From Heterobilharzia americana (lineage: Eukaryota > Platyhelminthes > Trematoda > Strigeidida > Schistosomatidae): 64,000 nt of DNA. Below, in pieces: positions 47,226 to 58,689 of this stretch (within the stretch, counting starts at the first letter, position 1; every line of letters starts with the position of its first letter). The DNA lies in the NCBI GenBank assembly GCA_944470555.2, contig OX104130.1, positions 3,596,001 to 3,660,000 on the forward strand, in the 5' to 3' direction. The position numbers were made by a program, and so were the translations under genes. Below the pieces are notes generated by a model, which saw only the letters and a program-made list of their open reading frames with translations, ran no database searches and had not been told where the DNA came from.

Positions 47226-47814
47226 GGTACAAGAGTGGAGTAAGTTATCCCTATCTTTCTCTTTAGAATGAATCTCACTCTAGTGAGATAATTTTAGCTC
47301 CTACGGAACTATTAAAGTGACCTCAGAAGATGAGCGAGTCGAAATGTACTTAACAACCTTGTGCACATTCATGCGATAGGCACTGAACCACAGCTCTAAA
47401 AGAGGAATGGTGAAGACTAAGAAACTAATTGTCTCCAAGTAAACAGGAACACAAGTCTTCAATTTGTTCATTTCATTTCAGTCCATTTAAGTGTAAAACA
47501 TGTGAGACAATTATGCCCTTATTAAAGCTTGACAATTCTTCATAAAACTATCGATGAACTTAATGAAATATGTTCAGTTGAAACCAAAACATTTCGATTG
47601 CATGAATCTTTGACTCTTTCACGGATATATGAAGTGCTTCATGTGGATTATTCAAGCTTCACCTGTCGTACGTTTATTGTACACCACATTTTCAGGCATT
47701 CTCAATTTCATGCTTGTAAATGACTTCTCAGACCACATGAATAATACTACTTAAAGATAAATAGAGTAGCTAACTTGTTATTGAAAAAATCAATCGTCAT
47801 GAATCAGTTATATG
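47226..47814. other. Intron stretch, no gene recognised
   Basis: A possible minus-strand family D remnant lies at 47340-47400 ('tgtgcacattcatgcgatag', 'gaaccacagctc'). The frame at 47529-47723 has no support. Confidence 0.5.
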
Positions 47815-48345
47815 TGTGTATATCGAGATCAATCGAAAACTTGGAGGTAATGCAAAACTACTTCGTTCCACTTCAGCGATTCACAGCAGTACGCAACCAC
47901 AATCACTCTCTCACCCTCTCTCCCCCACCCCACCCCGTAGCCATCAAATTCAACACCATCAAGTCTTCAGGCAATCGTGTCAACAATTCACCTACTGGAT
48001 CCGATAGAGTTCAATGGTTCATCACAGTTCTTACTTCTGTCAACTCACGATATTGTGCAACTATCTACCAAGATCTTCAGTTGATATCCACTTCACTTCC
48101 TCCTATGGTTGACCGCACAGGTCCCAGTTTCTCAGCAGGACTTCGGAATATCCACAAACCTCCGACTCGGTGGCTGAAAACTGGTTAACGCTTTCGCCAT
48201 GAAATCTGAAGGTTCTGAGTTCGATCCCTGGCGGGGCGGGGTTGGGTTCGTGCTGCTAAGGAGACGAACTAACCGTCCAGTTCTTCCAGACTTCAAATGT
48301 TTCTCCAAGCGGTGTCAATTTGTCATGAAAACAACCGTCCTTATA
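47815..48345. mobile_element. Composite of two opposed family B SINEs (arm 1 of a large inverted repeat)
   Basis: A minus-type end ('ggaggtaatgcaaaactact') joins a plus-type unit with head, tRNA-like part (B box gagttcgatccctgg near 48220) and a decayed ribozyme. The whole segment reappears in reverse at 49375-49905. The frames 47775-48188 and 47816-48007 are by-products, with matching frames in the other arm. Confidence 0.9.
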
Positions 48346-49374
48346 TAGATATATCGCATCAATAGATGATCTTGCGTAATTAGTAGTTATTTTTTTCTGT
48401 TCTTTAATATCCGGCATTCATATCCACTCTCTTGTTCACTGAAAAATGCGAAAGGATTATTGTTTTACTCTGCGTTCGCGTTTGTGCGTGTATACACGCT
48501 TACTACTACATTTACTTTTATGCACCCAAGTCTAAAAATTGTAAATATTTCGCATTTTTTCTGCCGGAGCCAACGATATTTTATACAACTGTTATTAGTA
48601 TCCTCATCATTATCGTTATATCATTACTATTATGTATATAGATATTATTCATCCAATATCTATTGTTTAGATGAGTTTGGTGCAGCGTGTATTCGGCTAC
48701 TTTTTGTATAAGTAATAAATGGCCCATAGAATAACAAATTATTGATTACCTGATTGTAGTGTAACTTGACCATCGGTGTATTTGTTTATGGTGTGTGTGT
48801 GTGCATTGCTTCAATCACTGTCCAACTTTCTGGTTGAACATCTATTGCTGTCTAGTAACACATACAACACATATATAAATATATATGCACAATGTGTTCG
48901 TCGTTAAAAATGTATAGTGGAAAAGTTTGTTCATTATGGAATAGATTTAAGTATTGCGAGAATATTCCAACTTTTCGTGTGATCACGGACAGTAACGTTG
49001 CTTGAAATAGAAAGTGTTCTTCTTTATCATGGGTTTCTGTATGTGCGTATATGCATTTAATTCAACTGGCTAACCTGTCTTCGTATGCATCCATGTTCAC
49101 TGGTGAAAAGTCAAATCTTTACGTGATAATGAGATGTGTGTGTCATAATAATACACACACTGATCCCTAAGTAAGTACACATACATACACAACAAAACAT
49201 GGATATTCTGGTGTAAGTAAATAGACAGCTTACAGAGTCGTTGCAATTCTCTGATGGGTTATATTCAATATAAGATGATAAATAATCAGTCATACATATC
49301 ATGAGTAACTTTTAGAGGTCACCAAAGCAACTAAAATACAAATTTTGAGGTTAATGGAAGGTTTATTATTTTTT
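48346..49374. other. Loop between the inverted arms, no gene recognised
   Basis: About 1 kb without a recognised repeat or gene. Several overlapping short hydrophobic frames near 48432-48711 are AT-driven. Confidence 0.55.
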
Positions 49375-49905
49375 TGAAGGTAGTATTCATCACGGATTGA
49401 CATCAGTTGGAGAACCATTAAAAACCTGTCTCGTCTTAGTACAGGATTCCTCAGCAGTACGTACCCAACTTCGCCCCGCCAGGGATCGAACTCAGAACCT
49501 TCAGATTTCATGGCGAAAGCATTAACCAGTTTTCAGCCACCGAGTCGGAGGTTTGTGGATATTCCGAAGTCCTGCTGCAAAACTGGGACCTGTGCGGTCA
49601 ACCATAGGAGGAAGTGAAGTGGATATCAACTGAAGATCTTGGTAGATAGTTGCACAATATCGTGAGTTGACAGAAGTAAGAAACTGTGATGAACCATTGA
49701 ACTCTATCGGATCCAGTAGGTGAATTGTTGACACGATCGCCTGAAGACTTGATGGTGTTGAATTTGATGGCTACGGGGTGGGGGGGTGGGGGAGAGAGGG
49801 TGAGAGAGTGATTGTGGTTGCGTACTGCTGTGAATTGCTGAAGTGGAACGAAGTAGTTTTGCATTGCCCTCCAAGTTTTCGATTGTTCTGCAAATGTTAT
49901 CAGTG
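49375..49905. mobile_element. Composite of two opposed family B SINEs (arm 2 of a large inverted repeat)
   Basis: Reverse complement of 47815-48345 over its whole length, with few differences. The G-rich tract near 49780-49800 is slightly longer than the matching C-rich tract near 47925. Shared features include the reverse of 'gagttcgatccctgg', 'gttgaccgcacaggtcccag' and 'ctactggatccgatagagtt'. Confidence 0.9.
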
Positions 49906-50454
49906 TATACAACCTTAAAATATAGATACCTAATTGTGGTCGTTTCGGTAGTCGGATGCGTGACCTTCACAGTCGCTCCACCATATGGGCAGGCAAATGT
50001 ATTTGAAACGGTGGCTAAATTTACTTTTATGCGTAGCATTTCTCTATTTCTGGTCTTTCTTCTTTGTTATTTGCATCTCATGAATATACATTGTGTTTCT
50101 CAAATCAATCCTTACTTGCATGTATATGGCGTGGAGAGAAACGCTCTTTTGGCATAACTCGCCCAACAATTTCAAGTAAATATGGACATGAAACATACCA
50201 CAGTCAGGAGGTATGAAATAGTATCCTCCCTGTCAAAAGATGATGATTCTGGATTTTATCTGGTAAAAGATGATTATCTTGAGTGTTGGTCTACGTTTTA
50301 GAAGTTCTTCAGCAGGATAATGATATACTTCACTTACACCCTATCGCTGCCCTAATATTATATAATTGGCGAATAGTTGAACTGCTGAGCTTTGGTATTC
50401 CACTTCTTTAGTCACTCGATTCTTTGGAAGAGGATAACAGAAGGTCACTAAGCT
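49906..50454. other. Intron stretch, no gene recognised
   Basis: The 104-codon frame 49843-50157 starts inside the repeat arm and has no family resemblance. Confidence 0.5.
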
Positions 50455-50515
50455 TGATGGCTAGTAGTGGAATCTATGATGCATATTTCATCCTCTTTTG
50501 GATTCAAGGCATCCG
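50455..50515 (-). mobile_element. Family A SINE, 3'-end fragment
   Basis: On plus: 'ggctagtagtggaatctatg' then 'atgcatatttcatcctcttt', the reverse of the ribozyme's 3' half. The core half is missing. Confidence 0.7.
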
Positions 50516-51069
50516 CATAGGAATCCTTCTGTCAAGAGAAAGAGAGAAAGTGAGAGAGCATTGTGCAATGGGTGTTATCATTTACTCTCATGAACAGTTA
50601 CCGAGTTAGAAAACTGTAAATATGATTCCATCCATGTACTAGCAATTTCTTCTTAGTGATCTGATTGTTTCTGAATTCTTCCATTAATTTCTAGCTTCTT
50701 CGAGCGATTTAATGAGTAACTTTTGTGCATATTAGCACAATGTTTGCTCATCTAGTATTTACTAATTAAGTCCAACGACCTAAATGCCAAACTCACTCAG
50801 TAGATTCAGTGTTCTAATTTAGACCAAATCCCTATTAGTGGGATAACTAAATTTATGCCTGCAATGCGTACTGATTGTGTAGGTTAGGCGTGGATGAGGT
50901 TGGTAAGCTGTCATTAACTCGGATCACTGGGAGGTGTTTTATAAATCCCTAGTCACCATCTATTCCGGCCCACAATGTTGACTAAGTTAAGATTCGGTCG
51001 GAAAAAAAGCTTAAAGCTTGTACGCATGTGAATATGCCTCTATATTGACATTATTTTCAGTTGTGATAT
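50516..51069. other. Intron stretch, no gene recognised
   Basis: Nothing recognised. Confidence 0.5.
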
Positions 51070-51410
51070 TGATGTTGTATGATGGAATTAAGGACGTGCG
51101 TTTCGACGAATCCGCACAGGAGTTCATATACCAATAACCGTTGACCAAATCTGCTCAGTCAACGACGGAGAAATGCAAGCTATACCATCAAGAAAATGAT
51201 ACCACCAACAAGGAGTGGTTATCGTGACTCAGTGACCTAGTAGGTAACGTTCTGGTACTTGAAGCGATCGGCCCTGTGTTCAAGTCCTAGTGGGAACTAA
51301 GTCACTCACTAGGAGGCAGGTGCATCTAGCTGACGACTGAGTCCTATATAGAGCGAAACGCACTTTCTGGATTCTACTGCTAGTCACTATCCATCACTAA
51401 TATCAAAATA
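51070..51410. mobile_element. Family A SINE, opposed fragments
   Basis: A minus-strand ribozyme remnant (51070-51130) is followed by a nearly complete plus copy (51225-51410): 'cagtgacctagtaggtaacg', 'gtgttcaagtcctag', then 'ctgacgactgagtcc'. That last part shows a short insertion in helix II. It retains GAAA, but the triplet is CTT-like, so it is probably inactive. Confidence 0.8.
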
Positions 51411-51972
51411 GGTTGAGGTTAGCCTGTCAATCGACACACTAGTGCATTCACATCATCGAATATCCTGCCAGAAGAATCTCCTCTTCGAAACTAGAATAAT
51501 TCATTTTCTGGTGTTCTGATTAACAAATCTGAATACTTCGGTAACTGTGAGTATATATCACTGCGAAAGACTTTAGGCATCTATATGTCCGTTTGAATTG
51601 CATGACAAACGGGGGAGCGAACGCCAGTTGAGAGTCGATAGTAGGAGCTGTACATAGATAGAAAGAGCTGTTGTCAGTCACTTTTCTGTGACTTACCGTC
51701 TCCTTTCAGTTGTTTCCTGTTTGTACTGGAAAAATGAAGCTATTAATAGGTATCTGGTTAGGGAATTAGAACATTTCATCTTTATTTGTCACAGTTTACT
51801 CTCTTGTTGTTGTGGTTGTCGTCGTCGTCGTCGTCAATTTTAAGCACACACTATTATCATTAACACCACAATGAATATTCTTTAATACCTCTTTGTTTGC
51901 TTTTCATTGTTCTCTTTCTCAACTGCCCTGCATGGCCACCGCATCCCACATCTTCATGTTTCACCCATATAG
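51411..51972. other. End of the PMCA intron
   Basis: A (GTC)n run lies near 51813-51834. The pyrimidine-rich tract and AG acceptor end at 51972. Confidence 0.65.
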
Positions 51973-52098
51973 GTGATCTATTACCAGCTGATGGTATCGT
52001 TATCCAGTGTAATGATTTGAAAATTGATGAAAGTTCACTGACTGGTGAATCTGATCAAGTGAAGAAGAGTGAAAATAAAGATCCCGTCCTCCTATCAG
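51973..52098 (+). CDS. PMCA: Plasma-membrane Ca2+ ATPase (PMCA), exon: actuator domain with TGES
   Basis: After AG at 51971-51972 the exon reads, in frame with the previous donor, [20 protein letters not shown], then [12 protein letters not shown] and [10 protein letters not shown], stopping before GTATTG at 52099. TGES (52041-52052) is the actuator loop that drives dephosphorylation of the P-type ATPase intermediate. DLLPADG and [15 protein letters not shown] are typical of PMCA. The length is 126 bases, starting and ending in phase 1, with no frame damage. The next expected peptide (Gly-Thr-His-Val-Met-Glu-Gly) was searched for downstream and not found, so the next intron is probably longer than the remaining 11.9 kb. 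The frame continuing to 52238 is read-through into the intron. Confidence 0.95.
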
Positions 52099-52474
52099 GT
52101 ATTGTTTTTGTGTTGTTATCGTTGCTTCTATTATTATCATTGTTATTATTACTTTTCACAATTCTTTGTTTACTCGACATATCAGTACTATTCTTTGCTA
52201 GTATATGTTGTGTGTGTGTGCATGTGTTGAAGCTTTGATGGATATAAAAGAGTGAAAACATTGGCGCTATTTTGATCAATTTTCAACAGGACCATCAAGA
52301 GTCTCCAAGGGTTGATGTATATAATCTCGGGTACCTCAGTCAAAATTTGTGCTTTGAAGTTTTTTTTGGCGATTGGATTGGTTTTACGGGGAAGGGTTGC
52401 TAGCCCTATGCCCAACCTTCCCTCTTTACCAGGGCTTAAGACCGGCTAGTAACTAGTGAACTAGTTAACCAGGC
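52099..52474. other. Start of the next PMCA intron
   Basis: GTATTG donor at 52099. From about 52385 to 52474 lies an unnamed repeat piece whose 'ctagtgaactagttaaccag' end is shared in inverse with 15565. Confidence 0.6.
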
Positions 52475-52670
52475 GAGATTAAAGTGATGGGGTAGTCAAA
52501 CGGTCTACACCTACCTACACGGCTCAGACCACTAGTCAAAAACTTCATAGACTGATGCCACGTCTTAATCTGGCTGTCATCAACATTGATACAGTGTTTA
52601 CTCTTCTTAGAGTCTAATATACGTGGACCAGCAAACACACATTTGTTTTTATTGTCATCGTTTTCCACTT
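52475..52670 (-). mobile_element. RTE-like family 1 variant, 3'-end fragment
   Basis: Minus strand: the 'ggcatcagtctatgaagttt' block and the 'gtgtaggtaggtgtagaccg' block of the family. The upstream flank 'tattagactctaagaagagt' is not found in other copies but recurs at 53628-53655, so this is a rearranged subtype. Confidence 0.75.
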
Positions 52671-52924
52671 TTCTCTACTTACTTGATATATCAGTACTAA
52701 TTTTTGTGTGTATACATTATGTGTGCTTTAAAATATCATAGCGACGAAAAATTGGTGAAAATACTGAAAACTGAAGTACTTTTTGACTGTATATATGTAC
52801 TTTCTTAGTTATTTTTTATTAAAAAAAGTTATTTTGATGTACTATTGGTTTAGTGGGAGGTAGGAGTGGATGAAGAATAATGAATCTGCTTATGAGGAAT
52901 AGAAGTACTAAATCCTGGTTGTTG

Positions 52925-53310
52925 AAATGATGAGAGGAAAGTTAGGTGATGAGTTTGTCAACCATCATCAATTCAAATTTCTGGAACATGTACTGCGTAT
53001 GCTTAGTCACCGTCTACTCGTTCGCCGAATACTAGGTGCAGAAGGTTTAGGCTGGAATGTAGAGGAATTATAGACTTTCTGTTTCACGTGCATGTGACAA
53101 CCGAACTAGGGGGGTAGAGACTCAAGATCGATCTCATTGTCACAGATGTATCCGCACATCGTAATTGGCAGAGTGAATTTCACTTTTGTTATTTCCCCCC
53201 TTTTATTTCCCTTTCATCTTCATACTTTCTCATTTGATGTATTGATATGGGGTATAACAACGTGCACCGTTACCCAGTAATGCCATATGCTGACTGACTG
53301 AGTCAGTCAG
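52925..53310 (+). mobile_element. RTE-like family 1, 3'-end fragment (variant tail)
   Basis: C-terminal coding remnant ('tactgcgtatgcttagtcac'), 'tgtcacagatgtatccgcac', then the variant tail ending 'cagtaatgccatatgctgac'. Confidence 0.75.
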
Positions 53311-53334
53311 TTGGCCAGAAGTGCATTGGTTCAC

Positions 53335-53670
53335 ATTATCACAATTCATACCATCATGGTAAGATCAAGTGGATAGAAAAAGATTGTTATCAAAGTAGAC
53401 GGAAGCAGAAAAATGAAGTTCAAGTTATAGAAAACGTAAGAAATTGGAAACAACTGCACTATTATATGCAATTTTCAGCCATATCATCAACGCTCTGAAT
53501 CCATTGATTTCTATAGGTTCCAGGAGCCCAACCAAGTACTGTACACTTCCGTACACTGCATGGACCAACAGTCAAAGACTTCATGGATTAGTGGTATCTT
53601 GTAGTCTGATTTCGCCCAACCTTAAGGCAATGTTTACTCTCCTTAGAGTCTAATAATACTTGCATCACCA
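53335..53670 (-). mobile_element. RTE-like family 1 variant, 3'-end fragment
   Basis: Minus strand: the tail lies at 53335-53440, 'tgcactattatatgcaattt' in between, then the coding remnant with 'ccatgaagtctttgactgtt'. It shares the 'tattagactctaaggagagt' upstream flank with the copy at 52592. Confidence 0.75.
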
Positions 53671-54864
53671 AACACACTACAATTGATGGACCATAAAACA
53701 TAATATAGTTAGTATGTATGAAATAAAGGTGAAGTAAATCTCTTTGTAGATTAATACAATGCTTCCAGTTATCTTGCATTTATCGATTTATAGACTTTGA
53801 TCAGGTGTATTATCACCGAAAGGAAACAGAATAACTTTTTCGTACAGAATATTGCCTGATTTTTTGGGATTTCGTTGTTGTTACCCTACCGTCTAATTTA
53901 ACCAAATTCCTTTATATGACAACTACTCTCTATCTTCTTAGCCTATTCAACTGTAAACAAACAAACTAACTAACTAAACAAGTAAATGTTGATTTCTAAT
54001 TTTTAGTTTGTCCCTGGTCACAAGACATCAACTTCCTGGTGTTGATGTTATCGGCGTCGTCGTCTGTATATACATACATACATATCTATATTCTAGAGAG
54101 AAAAAAAAAGAAGTATTTTTGCATTTTAAGCTTGTCTAATACACTACTTCTCCTTTCTCCTCCTCTCTTTAAGACTTCTCATAACTTGTATTCAATTCCT
54201 GCAGTTTGATCAGTTTTTGTGTGTGTGTGTGAGTGTGTGTGTATGTGTTTCTGGACACATGACTATTCCACAGTGTATTGATTTAAATTTTGATTGTTAG
54301 GTGTACAATGTGGATAGTCCTGTTGGATATTGTTGTAGTAGGAGTAGGAGTAGTCGTAATGATACAGTGTTGTTATGGTAGAGAGTAGACATGGAAGCGA
54401 AAATCTGAACAATAAACAAAATTCTTATCAATAAGTGTTTTCATCAGATTCTACAGTTATAAAGTGCAATTGTACAGCGTAGAAACAAGTTAAATTTAAG
54501 GTGAATACAATTCCAAAATGGAATACGAGTTAGAAACTTTAACGAAACTGATTTCTCTTTTTTAAAATAAATTTGTCAATATTGGAGTAATATATGTGTA
54601 CATATAAAGGTGAAGGGTAGTAAACGAAAATTCAATGAACAGAGAGGAGATGAGTGACTTATAGTCTACTAAATGCCATGGTAGGAATAACGGTTGAAAA
54701 TGATACTTCTCAATGTCAAGTTCACCTTTGATCAGTCTTATTGCAACAGCTCCTAATATATTGAGCAGGTGTAGACGGGCTATGCGCTGTATTGTTTTCA
54801 ATATTCTATTAAGGGTTGAATGTACTTAACATAAGTGTAAAACTTGGGCACTGTATTATTATTA
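53671..54864. other. Intron stretch, no gene recognised
   Basis: (GT)n interrupted run at 54214-54248. The frame 54562-54801 has no support. Confidence 0.55.
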
Positions 54865-55600
54865 TATTATTTGTCCCTTGGATTCCTAGTGGAACATAGG
54901 GCTTCAATAGCACATCTGTTCTCTTCAGTCTTTTGAACCTGGCTCCACGACTGCCCACAAGCTTTCATTTCTTCCTCACACCATCTCCTCCATGTCACTC
55001 TCAGCTGGAACGCCCTACTCGCCGTTTCCCATTCGGGTTTCGCTTGAGGGCCTGGTCTGTTGCGTTATGTCCCCGAATGGTCTTCTCAGTGTATGCTTAA
55101 TCCAATCCATCTCCACTTTCTTCTGTATATATGTTGGGCGATAGGTTCTTGGTTGGTTCGTTGCCTGGCCAGAGTCCCTTGTTGCTTATTCTTTCTGGCA
55201 ATCTTATCTTTAGTATCGAGCCGGCGTAGGCAGTGGTTGATGTAGTTTGTTAGAAATGCCTTTCGTAACGCGCCAAGTCTCTCAATCATCACATAGAAGC
55301 ACTGACTCGACTGAATTAGTGCTGAGTACAGTGCAGAAGATCTCCACATTAGTTTCAGGTTAATGAACGCCTGTCTTGCCGTCTTTCCGATCTTGGCTTT
55401 GACATCCTCGTCTGTGCTGTTGCCTGTAGTTGGAACGGTGCTGCCTAGTTAGGTGTAGGTGAAAGAGGCTACTTCCTTTAAGTTTCTCCCGTTAATGGTG
55501 ATTGGAGCTTCTTGGTGTTGTTATTGGTGGTGGTGTTGGTCGGGTATCTTCATCACCTTTGTGGTAGAATTTAATTCCATATTAGACTTGTTTATTTGAT
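54865..55600 (-). pseudogene. RTE-like family 2, 3' end of ORF2
   Basis: A sister copy of 11825-12560 in the same orientation. It has the same final coding words ('ctagtggaacatagggcttc' on plus), then the Trp-Lys-Trp-Ile-Gly block and the GRNLKE block near 55480. It has extra stops and small indels compared with the first copy. It lies in the intron after the second PMCA exon. Confidence 0.85.
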
Positions 55601-55899
55601 ACAGCTAGCACACACTGATACAGTATTATTCACTGGATGACGTATTCGGCATAATTTATCATTGCTCATAATCATATCAATGTAATCACACAACAGTCGA
55701 CATCTGATTCTTATAGATCTGTCACTCCATATGATTTGTTTTTATACGTAGTAAAGTATTCCATATCTCTGGTATGAATGTGTTGCATCATTTCTATTCC
55801 ACATGTTTTGAGTGTTGGTTGGTTCGATGAACAAAGATTCAGTAATCAATCTCCCTTCCTCTCTCTCTCTCCACCTAATTAATTTGGATTTAAGCGGTA
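55601..55899. other. Intron spacer
   Basis: Nothing recognised apart from a short CT-rich run near 55858. Confidence 0.5.
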
Positions 55900-56960
55900 G
55901 AGGTGTTTTATCCCACCCATCGTATCACGTGGTTGTGTCTTATTATACATGCATTGCAATAGCCTAGTTATTTTTCTAGATTGTTGATCTTATTGGGGTC
56001 TATCATTCTATATTTAGTTAAATTTCTATGTTCGGTTATTCTAACTGACCCCGACCGGCTAGTTTGACCTATGCACTTGATTATTCTGCTTAATTGGTTC
56101 GATTGGATCTTATAGCCAGCTGACCAAGCTTATCCTTACGTGAGTTTGTAGGTTCAAATGCCACCCTAATTCCAGATTTGTTGAGGATCCTAAGTAAAGT
56201 TATTGTTGATATACCTTTCTTGTAAGGTGAACTCATTTCTACTCGTGTTGTCGTTATTATTCGTACTTTGTGTGACTGTTATTTCCTCGTTTCTTGTGTG
56301 TCAGTAGTAAGTTCTTAATAAACTGTAGAGGACAATTATTAACTATTAGCGCTTCTTTTACGTGTTTCGATTTCTTTTTTAGGTCCTTGCACTGATTAGT
56401 CAGTTTTCTAGTTCTATCACCTAGACATTTTTCTAAGCCTGCTTTGACTGATATTGGATGGGATGACTTGAAGTCTTGATACCTGTTAGAATGTGTTGGT
56501 TTTCTGTAGATGGTAGTATCCAAACCACCGTGTACCCTTCGTTTTATTCTGCGATCCAACATAGGTGATTCTCCTTGTTTAGTTCCTACCTCGTAAGTGA
56601 ATTGGATTGTGTCTACTACTGATTTTGTGTATGTGAGGAAATTGTCGGTATGTTCTGATTTCAACACAGTAAATATGAAGTCATCCACACATCACCACCA
56701 TATCGTTGGTGCAGGATTAAACGTTTGTGAATTCATGTCTTCCCAACTATCCATAAAGATATCTGCCGCGATTGGAGATATTGGTGATCCCATTGCAACT
56801 CCTTCTGTTTGTCTATAGATCTTGTCCTGAAACTTGAAGACTGCAAAAGTCACGAACAACTGTACGCCTAATGTGATCTCATTAACCGATATCTTATTTT
56901 TGTAAGTTCTGAGTGGGTTTTTAGTTGAATTCTGACTTTCTGCAGTGCGATATTGATTGG
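55900..56960 (-). pseudogene. Penelope-like element: RT palm/thumb and GIY-YIG endonuclease remnants
   Basis: Minus strand, from 56960 down: LGVQLFVTFAVFKFQDKIYR, QTEGVAMGSPISPIAADIF (the Penelope-type RT motif), a stop (TGA, about 56676-56678), then CVDDFIFTVL (catalytic box, Val-Asp-Asp kept). IQFTYEVG, LDRRIKRRVHGG, TTIYRKPTHSNRYQDFKSSH and CPLQFIKN follow. Beyond a frame break: GISTITLLRILNKSGIRVAF and IGQTSRSGSVRITEHRN, the second half of a GIY-YIG domain, then an HVI.HNHVIRW-like end near 55920. YRKPTHSDRY and the GIY-YIG fusion are specific to Penelope-like elements. The N-terminus and repeats at the ends were not found. The plus frame 56597-56818 is a shadow. Confidence 0.9.
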
Positions 56961-56999
56961 CATTTTAGTACAAAGACTTGTTGCATAGAAGCTGTCCTA

Positions 57000-57430
57000 T
57001 GTTGGAGCTTGCTCTGTTGTGCTATATAGCTGTGAAATATAACCATTGAAGGTGGAAGATGTGAGAAGAATTCAGGTGTTTGAATGTCGTCATCTTCGCA
57101 GCAGACACTGTGTGTTGTAGTGTTACAACGACAGTAACTCAGACGTCAGGTGTAGAGTTCCAGGAAGGTGTAGACTGTCATTCCATAAGATCGTGAATCC
57201 TCATCGACTGAGATGTTTAGAATATGTGTTACACATGCCTAGTCACCGTCTGCGTCATCGCATAATGTAGACTGGAATATATTCAGGCTGAAAAAGGCCC
57301 GAGGCGGCCAGACTAAAACATGGCATCAATGCATGAAGTCCTTGACTGTTGGTGTGAGCTATGTAGGCGATGCAGACCAGGCGGTTTAGGTCCGAGGGAC
57401 AAGAGAAACCAGTGGTTGAACACTCTAAAT
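57000..57430 (+). mobile_element. RTE-like family 1, 3'-end copy, tail missing
   Basis: Begins in 'agctgtgaaatataaccatt' (as at 5970) and passes 'ggtggaagatgtgagaagaa', the 'cctcatcgactgagatgttt' block and 'ggccagactaaaacatggca'. It stops after 'aaccagtggttgaacactc' without the usual tail. Confidence 0.8.
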
Positions 57431-57674
57431 GATGAGGTTCAGACACGTACCTCAGGTTTAAACCTTTTTTTATATTTATTACATTTCCTACTAATCTTTT
57501 GGAACAATAACTGAAACCCTCTAATCTGTATATATGTATATGCTCAAACACCCACAAGGTCAACTGTCTTGGGAACATATCTCAGATCTTCTCCGAAGCT
57601 GTATTACTAATTAGTTTGATTATGTTTCTCTGTTAATTTTTTCTCGATTTGTATCTGCATGTAGGTGACTAACA

Positions 57675-57720
<46 letters not shown>

Positions 57721-57839
57721 CACCTGTAATTTCCCGTTGCTATTCTGGATTTGGGTAGAAATGCCCAACCTCTGTTGGCTTATGGATGGACTTCTATGCG
57801 GATTCCTGAACATTGGCTGATTGTTGATCATTTTGCAAT
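57431..57839. other. Spacer with (AT)n array
   Basis: (AT)n at 57679-57721 with one interruption. No gene. Confidence 0.7.
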
Positions 57840-58110
57840 TCGCTTGGTGGTGGCTAGCAGTGGAATCCAGGACCCGCATTTCGTCCTATTTTGGACTGAC
57901 TCGTCAGCTTCATGTAGCCGCATCCCAGTGAGTCATATTGTTGTAGTACCTCAGAGCGTTAGTGGATGACGCTTTGTTGTTTGAAGCGATGAGTTTTGAG
58001 TTCGGGACTCATAGGGAACACCACTACTCGCTGGGATGCACGTAAAACCAGCTGATGAACCCCAGATAGGCTGAAACACGGATCCAGGATTCGTATTCGG
58101 CTTTCATGTG
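57840..58110. mobile_element. Family A hammerhead SINE, inverted pair
   Basis: The minus copy (57840-57940) keeps CTGACGA, GAAA and GTC, but has extra bases in helix II and a broken helix I. The plus copy (57950-58110) has CTGATGA and GAAA but a mispaired helix II. The tRNA-like part of the plus copy (gttagtggatgacgctttg; gagttcgggactcatag) lies between the ribozymes. Confidence 0.8.
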
Positions 58111-58254
58111 GATGAAGCCTAACATTCCAGGGGTTATTGAAACTTTGTTTATTCTACTATCCAGCCACGTTCTACTCTTTCCATAAGGAATCTAGAAAAA
58201 TCTAGATAGTAAGATAAATAAGTACCATAGTGATTAGAACATTCGACATGTATT
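58111..58254. other. Short spacer
   Basis: Nothing recognised. Confidence 0.5.
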
Positions 58255-58420
58255 ATTGTTGAGTTCAATACTTTCTCCTTCTTCTCTTTAACTTCTTTCT
58301 ACTGATTTTTGGTCGATCTTTCTTTCTTTCTTCATCTTCCATCTTATTACTTTGCTAACTGGTGCGCTGATATGAGGGGTGTGGTAACATGGAGCTTCTG
58401 GTCCTATGTTGTTGGTGACG
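58255..58420 (+). mobile_element. RTE-like family 1, variant tail fragment
   Basis: Matches the variant tail at 6490-6600: 'ttcttcatcttccatctta', 'gcgctgatatgaggggtgtg' and 'ggtcctatgttg'. Confidence 0.7.
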
Positions 58421-58689
58421 ATGATGTTATCTAAAAATGGTCTAGTCGTTATGCCTTATCAATGCTCTGACTACTACTTTTCCCTATGATATTGTTTATT
58501 GAAGGAGATTTTTGATAGTTAAGTAGAAGATTGCTCTATTATAGAGTGGTTCGTGAAAACTAGAGAGTCTTGCGTCTTGTTTGCTTAAAGATTGATGATA
58601 TAACTGTGTATCATTTATTGAAACTGTGAAAGAATACGTCTTCCAGATGATGTCAGCATTTATATATAAAAGAATCGGATGCATTTGAT
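58421..58689. other. Spacer
   Basis: Nothing recognised. Confidence 0.5.

Larger units (their letters stand above)
42984..51972 (+). other. PMCA intron, 8,989 bases, phase 1
   Basis: Bounded by GTAAGT at 42984 and AG at 51971-51972, after a pyrimidine-rich tract. The codon split (G from the first exon, GT from the second) rebuilds the Gly of the conserved [10 protein letters not shown]. It holds SINEs of families A, B and C and one RTE-like copy, in both orientations. No other exon was recognised inside it. Confidence 0.85.

Noticed and set aside
47775..48188. 137-codon reading frame with partner frames at 49522-50039
   Set aside because: The frames recur because the DNA is an inverted duplication of family B SINEs. 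The protein has no family resemblance and the repeat is non-coding elsewhere.
48432..48711. Overlapping hydrophobic frames suggesting a small membrane protein
   Set aside because: AT-driven Ile/Tyr/Phe-rich frames in a repeat loop, with no splice or family support.
52055..52415. Minus-strand frames over and after the second PMCA exon
   Set aside because: Antisense and intronic by-products with no family resemblance.
56597..56818. 73-codon plus-strand reading frame
   Set aside because: Antisense shadow of the Penelope-like RT.
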